Part shown: positions 40,150 to 48,102 of the stretch, piece by piece
How positions within the stretch are numbered: position 1 is the stretch's first letter
How the letters are laid out: each line of letters starts with the position of its first letter
Assembly: GCF_902833225.1 (NCBI RefSeq)
Contig: NZ_CADFEI010000007.1
Coordinates: 124,001 to 188,000 of the forward strand
DNA: 64,000 nucleotides
Direction: 5' to 3'
From: Burkholderia sp. BCC1644
GTDB lineage: Bacteria; Pseudomonadota; Gammaproteobacteria; Burkholderiales; Burkholderiaceae
The notes under the pieces: generated by a model
Told to the model about the DNA's origin: nothing
What the model saw: the letters and a program-made list of their open reading frames with translations, nothing else
Databases searched by the model: none
Translations under genes and position numbers: made by a program

Positions 40150-41115
40150 ATGTTTTCTGTTTCCTCTCCCGCGAAGATCGTGTTTCTCGACCGCGCAACG
40201 CTGTCGCCGCAGACCGTGCTGAAGCCGTTCCCGTTTCCGCACGTGATGCAGACGTTCGACCGGACGGCCGCGCACGAGATCGCCGCGCGCATCGGCGACG
40301 CGGACATCGTCGTGACCAACAAGGTGCGGCTCGACGCGGCGGCGCTGGCCAATGCCACGCAACTGCGGATGATCGCGATCGCCGCGACGGGCACGGACAT
40401 CGTCGATCTCGATGCGTGTGCGGCGCGCGCCATCGTCGTGAGCAATATTCGCGGCTATGCGGTCCGCACCGTGCCGGAGCACACGTTCGCGCTGATCTTC
40501 GCGCTGCGCCGCAGCCTCGTGGCCTATCGCGACGCGGTGCGCGCGGGACGCTGGCTCGACAGCGGCCAGTTCTGCTTCTTCGATCACCCGATCCGCGACC
40601 TGGCCGGCTCAACGCTCGGGATCGTCGGCGACGGCGTGCTCGGCCGCGCGGTGGCCGGCATCGCTCGTGCGCTCGACATGCGGGTACTGTTCGCGGCGCA
40701 CGGCGAGCCCTCGGGTGACGACCGTGTGCCGCTCGACGCGCTGCTGCGCGACAGCGACGTGATCACGCTGCACTGCCCGCTCACGCCCGCGACGCGGCAC
40801 CTGATCGATGCGGACGCGTTCACGCGCATGGCGCGCCGGCCGCTGCTGATCAATACCGCGCGAGGCGGGCTCGTGGACGAAAGCGCGCTCGTCGACGCAG
40901 TGCAGTCGGGGCAGATCGCGGGCGCGGGGTTCGACGTGGTCACGCAGGAGCCGTTGCCGGCCGCGCATCCGTTCCACGCGATCCTGTCGCATCCGGCGTT
41001 CATCCTGACGCCGCATGTCGCGTGGGCGAGCGACGAGGCGATGCAGGCGCTCGCCGATCAGCTCGTCGACAACGTTGCCGCGTTCGTCGGTGGCGAACCG
41101 CGGCATGTCGTGTAG
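40150..41115 (+). CDS. D-2-hydroxyacid dehydrogenase (glycerate dehydrogenase-like)
   Basis: A 321-residue NAD(P)-dependent dehydrogenase. The nucleotide-binding loop is STLGIVGDGVLGRAVAGIA. Catalytic residues are Arg in LINTARGGLVDESALV, Glu in GFDVVTQEPLP and His in LTPHVAWAS. The family interconverts D-2-hydroxyacids and 2-oxoacids, e.g. hydroxypyruvate and glycerate. It is divergent from the CoA-transferase operon and shares its repeated operator, so it likely handles a substrate or product of the same pathway. Confidence 0.9.
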   Translation: MFSVSSPAKIVFLDRATLSPQTVLKPFPFPHVMQTFDRTAAHEIAARIGDADIVVTNKVRLDAAALANATQLRMIAIAATGTDIVDLDACAARAIVVSNIRGYAVRTVPEHTFALIFALRRSLVAYRDAVRAGRWLDSGQFCFFDHPIRDLAGSTLGIVGDGVLGRAVAGIARALDMRVLFAAHGEPSGDDRVPLDALLRDSDVITLHCPLTPATRHLIDADAFTRMARRPLLINTARGGLVDESALVDAVQSGQIAGAGFDVVTQEPLPAAHPFHAILSHPAFILTPHVAWASDEAMQALADQLVDNVAAFVGGEPRHVV

Positions 41116-41145
41116 CGGCGAGCAAAGGCGCGCAAAAAACAGAAG

Positions 41146-41174
41146 GGCCCCGCTCGATTGCTCGAAGCGGGGCC
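41146..41174 (-). terminator. Terminator of the small membrane protein gene
   Basis: A perfect 9-bp stem GGCCCCGCT/AGCGGGGCC with an 11-nt loop. Read on the minus strand it is followed by CTTCTGTTTTTTG. It may also limit plus-strand transcription from the dehydrogenase gene. Confidence 0.75.
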
Positions 41175-41324
41175 GGCTGAATTCGGGGGCTGCTTGTGCC
41201 AGCGACCCGGCACGTAACGGGTTCGTGCCTCCGCCCTGTCTTGCGGCCGGTTTCCGAATGCCTGATGAGCGCTACTTCAGGGAATTCAGACCGACGATGA
41301 CGTAGGGCAAGGCCGAAAAGCCGC

Positions 41325-41537
41325 TCAGTAGGCGGACATCTCGACGCAAGGATCGACCTTGGACGGCGAGCAGATGACCGAGTACTTGGCGCTCTCGCGC
41401 ATCAGCGCTTCGCCTTCGTGCAGCGCGATCTTGATCTCGGGGTGGCGCTCGTACGCAAGGAAGGCCGAGCACATCACGGCGGACATCACGACGAGGGAAA
41501 ACACAAATTTTTCAAGGGTTTGGAAGCGTTCAGGCAT
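41325..41537 (-). CDS. Small single-span membrane protein
   Basis: A 70-residue protein: a short cytoplasmic start, one hydrophobic segment (FVFSLVVMSAVMCSAFLAY) and a polar tail with two cysteines (SVICSPSKVDPCVEMSAY), probably periplasmic and able to form a disulphide. GAGAAAGG lies before the ATG, AT-rich promoter-like sequence lies upstream (41555-41600), and a good terminator lies downstream, so it is probably a real single-gene unit. No family is recognised. Confidence 0.65.
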   Translation of the reverse strand: MPERFQTLEKFVFSLVVMSAVMCSAFLAYERHPEIKIALHEGEALMRESAKYSVICSPSKVDPCVEMSAY

Positions 41538-41745
41538 GGTTCGACCTTTCTCTTAGGCCGTGATTATATCTCGAAATAAGGGTTTTCCCTATAAGCCAGC
41601 CCGCATACCGAGGATGCATTCAATCGAGATCGGGTCAGATGCTCGCGCCCTTTTTTAGCGCAAGCCGCGAGACGGCGCGGCCCGCCAGGACGAGGCCGCG
41701 CACCGGGAGAAGGGAAAGAAGGCTGGCCGCCGGCGCGTCAGTGCG

Positions 41746-42183
41746 TCATTGCGGCGCCGATGCGCCGCTTGCCGCATTGCCCGGCCACGCCTTGCCGATG
41801 TGGTCGATCAGCGATTTCGCGGTGCCCGTCACGAGCGCCGCATCGACGCCCGACGTCTGCCACGAGCCGTCGGCGGCCTTCACGAAGGTGAGGTTCGCGC
41901 GCGACGGCGAGTAATCGGCATTGCGCCACGTGACGACGACGTCGCACGAGTACGTGCGATCGCCGAGCTTCTTGCAGTCGCCGTCGGGCTTGGCCGACAC
42001 GACATCGGCCGAGACCGGCAGCGGCTGGCCGAACAGCGCGTTCAGGCCGCCGTGGTTTTCCGCCTCGAGCGCGCGGCGCACGGCCGCGTCGACGTCGCCC
42101 GATCCGGGGCCGTCGTGGAGCAGGTTGCAGGCGGCCAGCAGCGTCGAGGCGCCGGCGAGTGTCAGCAGCGTTTGAAACTTCAT
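41746..42183 (-). CDS. Small lipoprotein of unknown function
   Basis: A 145-residue protein with a lipoprotein signal (MKFQTLLTLAGASTLLAAC; lipidated Cys19). The mature part has two cysteines likely to pair (DGDCKKLGDRTYSCDVVVTW) and a fold pattern of a helix followed by an antiparallel sheet (RALEAENHGGLNALFG...RANLTFVKAADGSWQTSGVD), reminiscent of NTF2-like or DUF4878-type lipoproteins, though this is by eye. It is 114 bp downstream of the ABC permease gene and may be independent. Confidence 0.75.
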   Translation of the reverse strand: MKFQTLLTLAGASTLLAACNLLHDGPGSGDVDAAVRRALEAENHGGLNALFGQPLPVSADVVSAKPDGDCKKLGDRTYSCDVVVTWRNADYSPSRANLTFVKAADGSWQTSGVDAALVTGTAKSLIDHIGKAWPGNAASGASAPQ

Positions 42184-42297
42184 GGATATCCGTCGATCGG
42201 GGGAACGCCGCGTAGTCTGCAACGTCCGCGTGCCGGGCGCGGTATCCATTTGTAACCAATTGCACGGAGGCCCGGCACGACCGTGCGACGCCCTCGC

Positions 42298-43221
42298 CTA
42301 CTGGCGCTCCTGCTTCACGCGGCTGACCAGCTGCGTCGGGCTCACGAACTGCAGCGCGATCACGACCCAGACGAGCGTGATGGCCATGTAGATCATCGCC
42401 ATCGCGTCGATCGACTGCGGCGCGCGCACGCCGGTCGAGAACACCGCGTAATACAGCGCGACGACGAGCGTCTGCGTGCTCGGCCCCGCGGTGAAGAACG
42501 TCAGCTCGAACATCCCGATCGTGCGCACCAGCACGAGCAGCCCGGCCGCGAGCATGCCGGGCACCAGCAGCGGCAGCAGCACGTAGCGGAAATAGCGCCA
42601 CGTGTTCGCGCCGAAGATGCGCGCGGCGGCTTCGAGGTTCGGGTCGATCTGCTCGATGAACGGCGTCATCACGAGGATCACGAACGGCAGCGCCGGCACG
42701 AGGTTCGCGAGGATCACGCCCGGCAGCGTGCCGGCGAGCCCGACCTTGTACATCACGGTCGCCATCGGAATCCCGTACGTGACGGGCGGCACCATCAGCG
42801 GCAGCAGGAACACCAGCAGCGCGAAGCGCTTGCCGCGGAACTGCACGCGCGCGAGCGCATACGCGGCCGGCACGCCGAGCGCGATCGACAGCAGCACGAC
42901 CGCGCCGACGACCTCGACGGTCACCCACAGCACGCTCGCGAGCTGGAAGTCCTCCCACGCCTTCGCGTACCAGTGCAGCGTGAAGCCCTGCGGCAGCGGC
43001 GTGCCGAACCAGCGCGTCGCGACCGAGTTCACCGCGACGGTCGCGATCAGCAGCATCACGTTCAGCAGGAAGAACGCCATCAGCCCCCAGACGAGCGCCT
43101 GCCAGGCACGACCGGCGAGGTTGCTTTTCATCCGGTGCGGTTTCCTTGCGTCGACGGGCCGTGCGCCGGGCGCGTCGTGTTTCGGCGGCCACGCGCGAGC
43201 GGCGTGATGGTCGGTCGTCAT
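42298..43221 (-). CDS. ABC transporter permease, PotC-like
   Basis: A 307-residue inner-membrane permease with six or so TM segments. The EAA loop that docks onto the ATPase is NLEAAARIFGANTWRYFRYVLLPLLVPGMLAAG (Glu-Ala-Ala with Gly). It resembles spermidine/putrescine- or opine-type PotC permeases. Its ATG shares one base with the stop of the first permease gene (TGATG), so the two are coupled. It is the last gene of the import operon. Confidence 0.9.
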   Translation of the reverse strand: MTTDHHAARAWPPKHDAPGARPVDARKPHRMKSNLAGRAWQALVWGLMAFFLLNVMLLIATVAVNSVATRWFGTPLPQGFTLHWYAKAWEDFQLASVLWVTVEVVGAVVLLSIALGVPAAYALARVQFRGKRFALLVFLLPLMVPPVTYGIPMATVMYKVGLAGTLPGVILANLVPALPFVILVMTPFIEQIDPNLEAAARIFGANTWRYFRYVLLPLLVPGMLAAGLLVLVRTIGMFELTFFTAGPSTQTLVVALYYAVFSTGVRAPQSIDAMAMIYMAITLVWVVIALQFVSPTQLVSRVKQERQ

Positions 43222-44093
43222 CAGCCCTTGCCTCCCGTCACCGCGCCCGTATAGAAGAAGCGGCGCGCGCCGAGCATCGACGCGACCACCAGCAGCTGGA
43301 CGAAGCCCATCACGATCGCGATCGCCGACGCGAGCGAATAGTCATAGCTCTCGAACGCGGCTTCGGCCGCGGCGATCGAGATCACGCGTGTCGGGCCGGC
43401 CGGCGCGCCGAGCAGCACGGCCGACGGGAATACCGAGAACGCCTGCACGAACGACAGGCACGCGGCCATCGTCAGTCCCGGCACGAGCAGCGGCAGGTAG
43501 ATCTGCCGGAACTGCTGCCACGGGTTCGCGCCGAGCGTGGCCGCTGCGCGCGCGAGCGTCGGGTCGATGCCGCTGATGTACGACAGCATCAGCAGGAACG
43601 CGAACGGAAAGCCCGACACGATCAGCGACAGCAGCACGCCCCAGTAGTTGTGCGTGAGGCGCACTTCGTCGGTGTACAGGTGCAGCCCCTGCAGCGCCTG
43701 CGGGAACCAGCCGTTCGGCCCGAAATACGTGAGCATCCCGTCGGCGACGAGCACCGTGCCGAGCGTGACGGGAATCACGAGCAGCGTCGTGACGAGCTTC
43801 TGGTACGGCGAATGGCGGCGCAGTGCAAACGCGACGGGCACCGCGATGCCGACGTTGAGCAAGGTCGCCGGTACCGCCAGCTTCAGCGTGACGAGCACGG
43901 TCGGCCACATCGCGGTATCGGTGAAGAACTGCAGGTAGTTCGCGAGCGCGCCGCCGCCGTTCATCGGCTGGAACGACAGCACGAGACCGTACGCGAACGG
44001 ATAGACGAACAGCGCGACGATGAACGCGAGCGCGGGCGTGACGAGCCACGCCTTCGCGTCGCGCGGCGTGCCGGCGGTCGGAAGCGTGCTCAT
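43221..44093 (-). CDS. ABC transporter permease, PotB-like
   Basis: A 290-residue permease with an N-terminal TM (WLVTPALAFIVALFVYPFAYGLVLSF) and the EAA-type loop DPTLARAAATLGANPWQQFRQIYLPLLVPGLTMAA. It forms the channel with the second permease. The start at 44093 is preferred; the in-frame ATG at 44150 would add 19 residues and lies within the end of the ATPase gene with GGAG directly touching it. A 17-codon out-of-frame mini-ORF bridges the ATPase stop and this start. Confidence 0.87.
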   Translation of the reverse strand: MSTLPTAGTPRDAKAWLVTPALAFIVALFVYPFAYGLVLSFQPMNGGGALANYLQFFTDTAMWPTVLVTLKLAVPATLLNVGIAVPVAFALRRHSPYQKLVTTLLVIPVTLGTVLVADGMLTYFGPNGWFPQALQGLHLYTDEVRLTHNYWGVLLSLIVSGFPFAFLLMLSYISGIDPTLARAAATLGANPWQQFRQIYLPLLVPGLTMAACLSFVQAFSVFPSAVLLGAPAGPTRVISIAAAEAAFESYDYSLASAIAIVMGFVQLLVVASMLGARRFFYTGAVTGGKG

Positions 44094-44143
44094 GCGGCCG
44101 CCCGGTGGCGCGTTGCAGCGCACGCGATGCGGCGGCCGTTCAT
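44090..44143 (-). CDS. Possible 17-codon coupling mini-ORF
   Basis: ATG at 44143 overlaps the ATPase stop (ATGA) and is preceded by GGGAG at 7 bases. The frame ends at a TGA (44092-44090) that overlaps the permease ATG (ATGA). It could carry ribosomes across the gap and couple ATPase and permease synthesis; the peptide itself is Arg/Ala-rich and probably meaningless. This is a reading of start/stop geometry only. Confidence 0.3.
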   Translation of the reverse strand: MNGRRIACAATRHRAAA

Positions 44144-45219
44144 TGCGCATCTCCCGCATAGACGAGCGTGCAAGACGGCGCAACACGTAGCCGCAAATGT
44201 TCGCCTTCCGCGAAGTCGCCGGCGACGCGCGCCCAGATCGCGCCGAACGGCGTGAGCGCACGGATCAGCGAGTCGCGGCCGCCGTATTCGACTGTTTCGA
44301 CGGTCGCGTCGAACGCGTTGTCGCCGCGCTCGTCCGCGCGCTCGATGTCGTCGGGGCGCAGCGCGACCACGACATCCTTTGCGTCGAAGCCGGCCATCGG
44401 CACGCCCGTGAGCGGCACGCCGCCGGCTGCGACCCGGACGTGATCGCCGGTCATCCCTTCGAGCGTGAACGGCAACACGTTGCGGTAGCCCATGAAGCGC
44501 GCGACGTGCAGGTTGTGCGGGCGCGTGTAGACGTCTTTCGGCGACGCGACCTGCTGCACGACGCCCTCCTTCATCACGACGATGCGGTCGGCCATCGACA
44601 ACGCTTCGTCCTGGTCGTGCGTCACGTAGATCGTCGCGCGTTCGAGTTGCGTGTGGATGCGGCGGATCTCGGCGCGCATCTCGATGCGCAGCTTCGTGTC
44701 GAGGTTCGACAGCGGCTCGTCCATCAGCACGAGCGGCGGCTCGATCACGATCGCGCGCGCAATCGCGACGCGCTGCTGCTGCCCGCCCGACAGTTGCCCC
44801 GGCAGCTTGCCCTCATGGCCGACGAGCTGCACGAGTTCGAGCGCCTGCTGCGCGCGCCGTCGCGCTTCCTGCTTCGGCATGCCGCGCATCTTGAGGCCGA
44901 AGCCGACGTTGTCGAGCACCGACATGTGCGGAAACAGCGCGTAGTTCTGGAACACCATCCCGAAGCCGCGCCGCTCGGGCGGCAGCACGTCGATGCGCGT
45001 GTCGTCGAGCCAGATGCCACCGCTCGTCAGCGGCTGGAGCCCCGCGATGCAGTTCAGCGCGGTGGACTTGCCACAGCCCGACGGGCCGAGCAGCGCAATG
45101 AATTCGCCACGCCGGATTTCGAGGTCGAGCCCGTTCAGCGCGGCGACCTGCGCGCCTTCCGCATTGGTGAAGCTGCGGCACACGCCGTCGAGCCGCAGCC
45201 GTTCGAAACTGTGCTTCAT
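44140..45219 (-). CDS. ABC transporter ATP-binding protein, PotA-like
   Basis: A 359-residue ATPase with Walker A GPSGCGKST (45-53), Q-loop in MVFQNYALFPHMSV, signature LSGGQQQRVAIARA, Walker B LVLMDEPLSNLD and a C-terminal TOBE domain (NVLPFTLEGMTGDHVRVAAGG). This layout is that of polyamine, iron and opine-type importers (CUT1/POPT). It lies between the binding-protein gene and the two permease genes in one operon. Confidence 0.94.
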   Translation of the reverse strand: MKHSFERLRLDGVCRSFTNAEGAQVAALNGLDLEIRRGEFIALLGPSGCGKSTALNCIAGLQPLTSGGIWLDDTRIDVLPPERRGFGMVFQNYALFPHMSVLDNVGFGLKMRGMPKQEARRRAQQALELVQLVGHEGKLPGQLSGGQQQRVAIARAIVIEPPLVLMDEPLSNLDTKLRIEMRAEIRRIHTQLERATIYVTHDQDEALSMADRIVVMKEGVVQQVASPKDVYTRPHNLHVARFMGYRNVLPFTLEGMTGDHVRVAAGGVPLTGVPMAGFDAKDVVVALRPDDIERADERGDNAFDATVETVEYGGRDSLIRALTPFGAIWARVAGDFAEGEHLRLRVAPSCTLVYAGDAQ

Positions 45220-45268
45220 TGCGCGAACTCCATCGACGCGGGCGCCGTGGCGCCCGCCGGTTCAGGCG

Positions 45269-46435
45269 TCACTTCGATTTCTGCGAACCGATCTCGCGAT
45301 CCCATTTCTGGAACGCGGCGACCATCGCCTGCGCGCTGAGCGGCTGCACGTGCGGGCGCTCGGCGAGCAGCTTCGCGTACTCGGGGCGGCCGAACTTGCG
45401 CACGACTTCCTGGCTGTGCGCAGGGGCCATCTCGAGCGTCACGCCCTTGACCGCCGGGCCCGGATAGAAATAGCCGTCGTCGTAGGTCATGGCCTGCTGC
45501 GCCGGTTCGAGCAGGAAGTTCATCAGCTTGAACAGCACGTCGAGTTTTTCCTTCGGCACGCCCTTCGGGATCACCATGTAGTGCGCGTCGTTGACCCACG
45601 TCATGTTGTCGAACGCCTGGATCCTGAACTCGGCCGGCACGATGCCGAGCGCGCGCGGGTTGAGGTCCCAGCCCGTGACGGTCACGGTCATGTCGCGCGT
45701 ACCTTCGCCGAGCTCCTTCATCACCGCCGACGTGCCGCCCGGGTAGTACGGCACGCAGTCGTTCAATGCCTTCAGGAACGCCCAGGTCTTGTCCCAGCCG
45801 TTGACCGGATCCTGCGGATTCTTGTCGCCGAGCACGTACGGCAGCCCCATCAGGAACGTGCGGCCGGGGCCCGAGTTCGCTGGGCGCGCATAGATCAGCT
45901 TGTTCGGGTGCGCCTTGCACCAGGCGAGCAATTGATCGGGCGTCTTCGGCGGGTCGCTGACCTTCGCCGGGTTGTATTCGAGCAGCGGGCCGGCCGGCAT
46001 GTAGGTGACTTCGAGGCCGAAGCCCTGCGCGAGGTCCTGCATCTTGCGCGGGCCGGGCGCGTATCTGTCGAGCACGCCGGGGAAAGCGGCCGCGTCGTCG
46101 GGCAGGAGCTTGCGCCACAGGTTCTGTTCGATGCCGGCGGCCAGCGCGTCGGTGCCCGTCAGCACGAGGTCGATGTCGGAGCGCCCCGCCGCCTGCATCG
46201 CCTTGATCTTGCCCGGCAGCTGCGGCGCCGGCGCATTCGTGAACGTGACGTTCGACACGAGGGTCGGGTTCTTGTCGCGGAACGCCTCGATGGCCTTCTG
46301 CGTGAGCTGCAGGTTGCCCGCGACGTCGACGATATTCAGCGACACGGGAGCCGCAACGGCCGCCGCGGCAGACAGCGTGAAACCCAGTGCGAGTGCGACC
46401 CGGCGGACACGGCGAGCGATCGTGGTGGTGTTCAT
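45269..46435 (-). CDS. Extracellular solute-binding protein, PotD-like
   Basis: A 388-residue periplasmic binding protein with a Sec signal peptide (cut after about residue 29, VAA-APV). The mature N-terminus (VSLNIVDVAGNLQLTQKAIEAFRDKNPTLVSNVTFTNAPAPQL) and MVIPKGVPKEKLDVLFKLMNFLLEPAQQ are characteristic of polyamine/opine-type binding proteins. It would capture the substrate for the ATPase and two permeases encoded downstream. It is the first gene of the operon; the substrate is undetermined. Confidence 0.92.
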   Translation of the reverse strand: MNTTTIARRVRRVALALGFTLSAAAAVAAPVSLNIVDVAGNLQLTQKAIEAFRDKNPTLVSNVTFTNAPAPQLPGKIKAMQAAGRSDIDLVLTGTDALAAGIEQNLWRKLLPDDAAAFPGVLDRYAPGPRKMQDLAQGFGLEVTYMPAGPLLEYNPAKVSDPPKTPDQLLAWCKAHPNKLIYARPANSGPGRTFLMGLPYVLGDKNPQDPVNGWDKTWAFLKALNDCVPYYPGGTSAVMKELGEGTRDMTVTVTGWDLNPRALGIVPAEFRIQAFDNMTWVNDAHYMVIPKGVPKEKLDVLFKLMNFLLEPAQQAMTYDDGYFYPGPAVKGVTLEMAPAHSQEVVRKFGRPEYAKLLAERPHVQPLSAQAMVAAFQKWDREIGSQKSK

Positions 46436-46809
46436 GTCTCCTCACTTCGGTCGGTGGATGGGACCTTTCTTTTCAGGAAATCATGACGGCGTTATACGAT
46501 GTCGGTCAACAAAAAACCATGGCGCGCGGGGCGGGACTTTCCCTGACAAAAACCCTTCTGCAATAGCGCAATTCGAAAGGATGAACGGATATAGGGTGCG
46601 TTGCGGTGGGTTGGGTGGAGTGTGTTAAGACATCGTATGTCGGCGCGATTGCCGAATCAGGCTGGTGTGTCGAGAGCGTCCGGCCGGCGTGCTTCGCGAA
46701 AAGGATGCAATTTCGACCGGATACCCGGAAGACGTATCGAGCCCGTACGGGTTATCGGCGTGCGATCATCAGAACGATGCCGCAGAGAATGGTTTCGTGA
46801 GACAGGGTT
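46436..46809. other. 374-bp gene-free stretch upstream of the ABC operon
   Basis: No supported gene. It should contain the ABC operon promoter: TTGACC and TATAAC-like sequences occur on the minus strand around 46490-46508 but not at a standard spacing. The part nearer the toxin gene has lower GC than the surroundings. Confidence 0.5.
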
Positions 46810-47196
46810 TCAACGGGACCGGGACAACTCCCAAACCGCACTGAAATACTCAGCCAGTTCCTCGCTCGTGACGCTGCCATCGGCGACATCGACCATGAGG
46901 TCTTCAAGATCGGCAAGGCGTGGAATCGAGATGCCTTGCCGCTCCATATACGTCAGGGCGCAAGTAAGGCCGGTACGCTTGTTGGCATCATTGAACACAT
47001 GCCCGCGTGCGATTGCGACGGCATAGGTCGACGCAATACCGAACACGTCATCAAGTCCCGCGTAATGAACATGATTTTCGACGCGATGTAGGGCCGCCTC
47101 GACACCGCCTCGGCCGGCATGAGCGAACCCGCTCAGGCCGCCGAGGTCCCGAATGATCTCGTCGTGAATGGTGATGACGTAATCGAGATCCAGCAA
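46810..47196 (-). CDS. doc: Doc-type Fic-fold toxin
   Basis: A 128-residue death-on-curing family protein. The Fic motif HVFNDANKRTG holds His66, Asp70, Asn72, Lys73 and Arg74 in the same spacing and numbering as phage P1 Doc, which phosphorylates and inactivates EF-Tu. The degenerate Fic motif (no second Gly) is typical of Doc kinases rather than AMPylators. The start is TTG at 47196, one base after the antitoxin stop (TGA-T-TTG). Lower GC than its neighbours hints at transfer. Confidence 0.9.
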   Translation of the reverse strand: MLDLDYVITIHDEIIRDLGGLSGFAHAGRGGVEAALHRVENHVHYAGLDDVFGIASTYAVAIARGHVFNDANKRTGLTCALTYMERQGISIPRLADLEDLMVDVADGSVTSEELAEYFSAVWELSRSR

Positions 47197-47197
47197 A

Positions 47198-47371
47198 TCA
47201 GCGATCCTTCAGCGCGATCAGCACGTCCCGGTGTTCGGTAATGACCTTTCGTGCTGCGCGCAGAACGTCGCCTTTTTCGGTTTCGGTCGAAACCTTGACC
47301 TCCGTCGTAGGACGAATGATCGTGCGAGGTTTCAGTTCGACCCCGTACAGCGTTTTCCTTTTGGGAGCCAT
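47198..47371 (-). CDS. Putative antitoxin paired with Doc
   Basis: A 57-residue basic protein (MAPKRKTLYGVELKPR..., ending VLIALKDR) directly upstream of the Doc gene, one base apart, which is the standard antitoxin-first order. It has an N-terminal Lys/Arg-rich strand-like part (possible DNA contact) and a C-terminal amphipathic helix (KGDVLRAARKVITEHRDVLIALKD) suited to wrap the toxin. It does not look like P1 Phd to me and I cannot assign the family. The ATG at 47371 follows a weak AGGAA-like sequence. Confidence 0.72.
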   Translation of the reverse strand: MAPKRKTLYGVELKPRTIIRPTTEVKVSTETEKGDVLRAARKVITEHRDVLIALKDR

Positions 47372-47500
47372 GACAGATTTCCGATGAAAATATAATAGTA
47401 ATCAGCCACTTATCCGCGGCCACACTACCGATAATCATAGCATCCATCGATGCCGCCAAAGGATGTCTGCACGGGCAAACGATGCCGACGTGTCAATCCG

Positions 47501-48085
47501 TCATTTCAGAGCGATTGCGCCGAGCGCCGCCACTTCGCCGATCAGCCGCTCGGCGTCATGCCATTGGCCGTATCCGGACGCCGGATTCAGGTGTCCGACC
47601 TCGCCGAGATCGACGAGCTTGCTGCCCCACCCGGCCGCGAACGCCTCCGCGCGCTCGAAGCGCGCGAGCGGATCGTTCCGGCTCGCGGCGACGATGCTCG
47701 GGAACGGCAGCCGCTGTGTCGGCACGGGCGTCCAGCCATGCGCGTCGATCGCGTCGGGCGACGGATAGCCGGCGGGCATCGGCATGTCGAGATCGGCCGG
47801 CGCCGCGAGCAGCGCGCCGTGGATCGCGCGCGTGGCCTGCCGCGCCCAGTGCACGGTAATCATCACGCCCGCGCTGTGCGCGACCAGGATCACCGGGCCG
47901 TCGATCTCGGCGAGTGCCGCATCGAGGGCCGCGACGCGTGCGGCGCGGCTCAGCTTGTCGGCTTCGAGCGGCGCGACGGAGCGTGCGTTCGGCAAGCGCC
48001 GTTCGAGATGCGTCTGCCAGTGGTCGTCGACGTGATCGCGCAAGCCGGGCACGATCAGGATGGTGGGCGCGGTCGCCAGGGTCAT
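47501..48085 (-). CDS. RBBP9/YdeN-like serine hydrolase
   Basis: A 194-residue small alpha/beta hydrolase. Triad: Ser in VILVAHSAGVMITVHWA, Asp in ASRNDPLARFERA, His in LGEVGHLNPASGYGQW. The start (TILIVPGLRDHVDDHWQTHLERRLPNA) is the RBBP9/DUF1234 signature. Substrates of the family are mostly unknown. It is the last gene of the six-gene minus-strand operon, 17 bp after the MFS gene. Confidence 0.9.
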   Translation of the reverse strand: MTLATAPTILIVPGLRDHVDDHWQTHLERRLPNARSVAPLEADKLSRAARVAALDAALAEIDGPVILVAHSAGVMITVHWARQATRAIHGALLAAPADLDMPMPAGYPSPDAIDAHGWTPVPTQRLPFPSIVAASRNDPLARFERAEAFAAGWGSKLVDLGEVGHLNPASGYGQWHDAERLIGEVAALGAIALK

Positions 48086-48102
48086 GCTGCCTCCAGGAGA
48101 GT

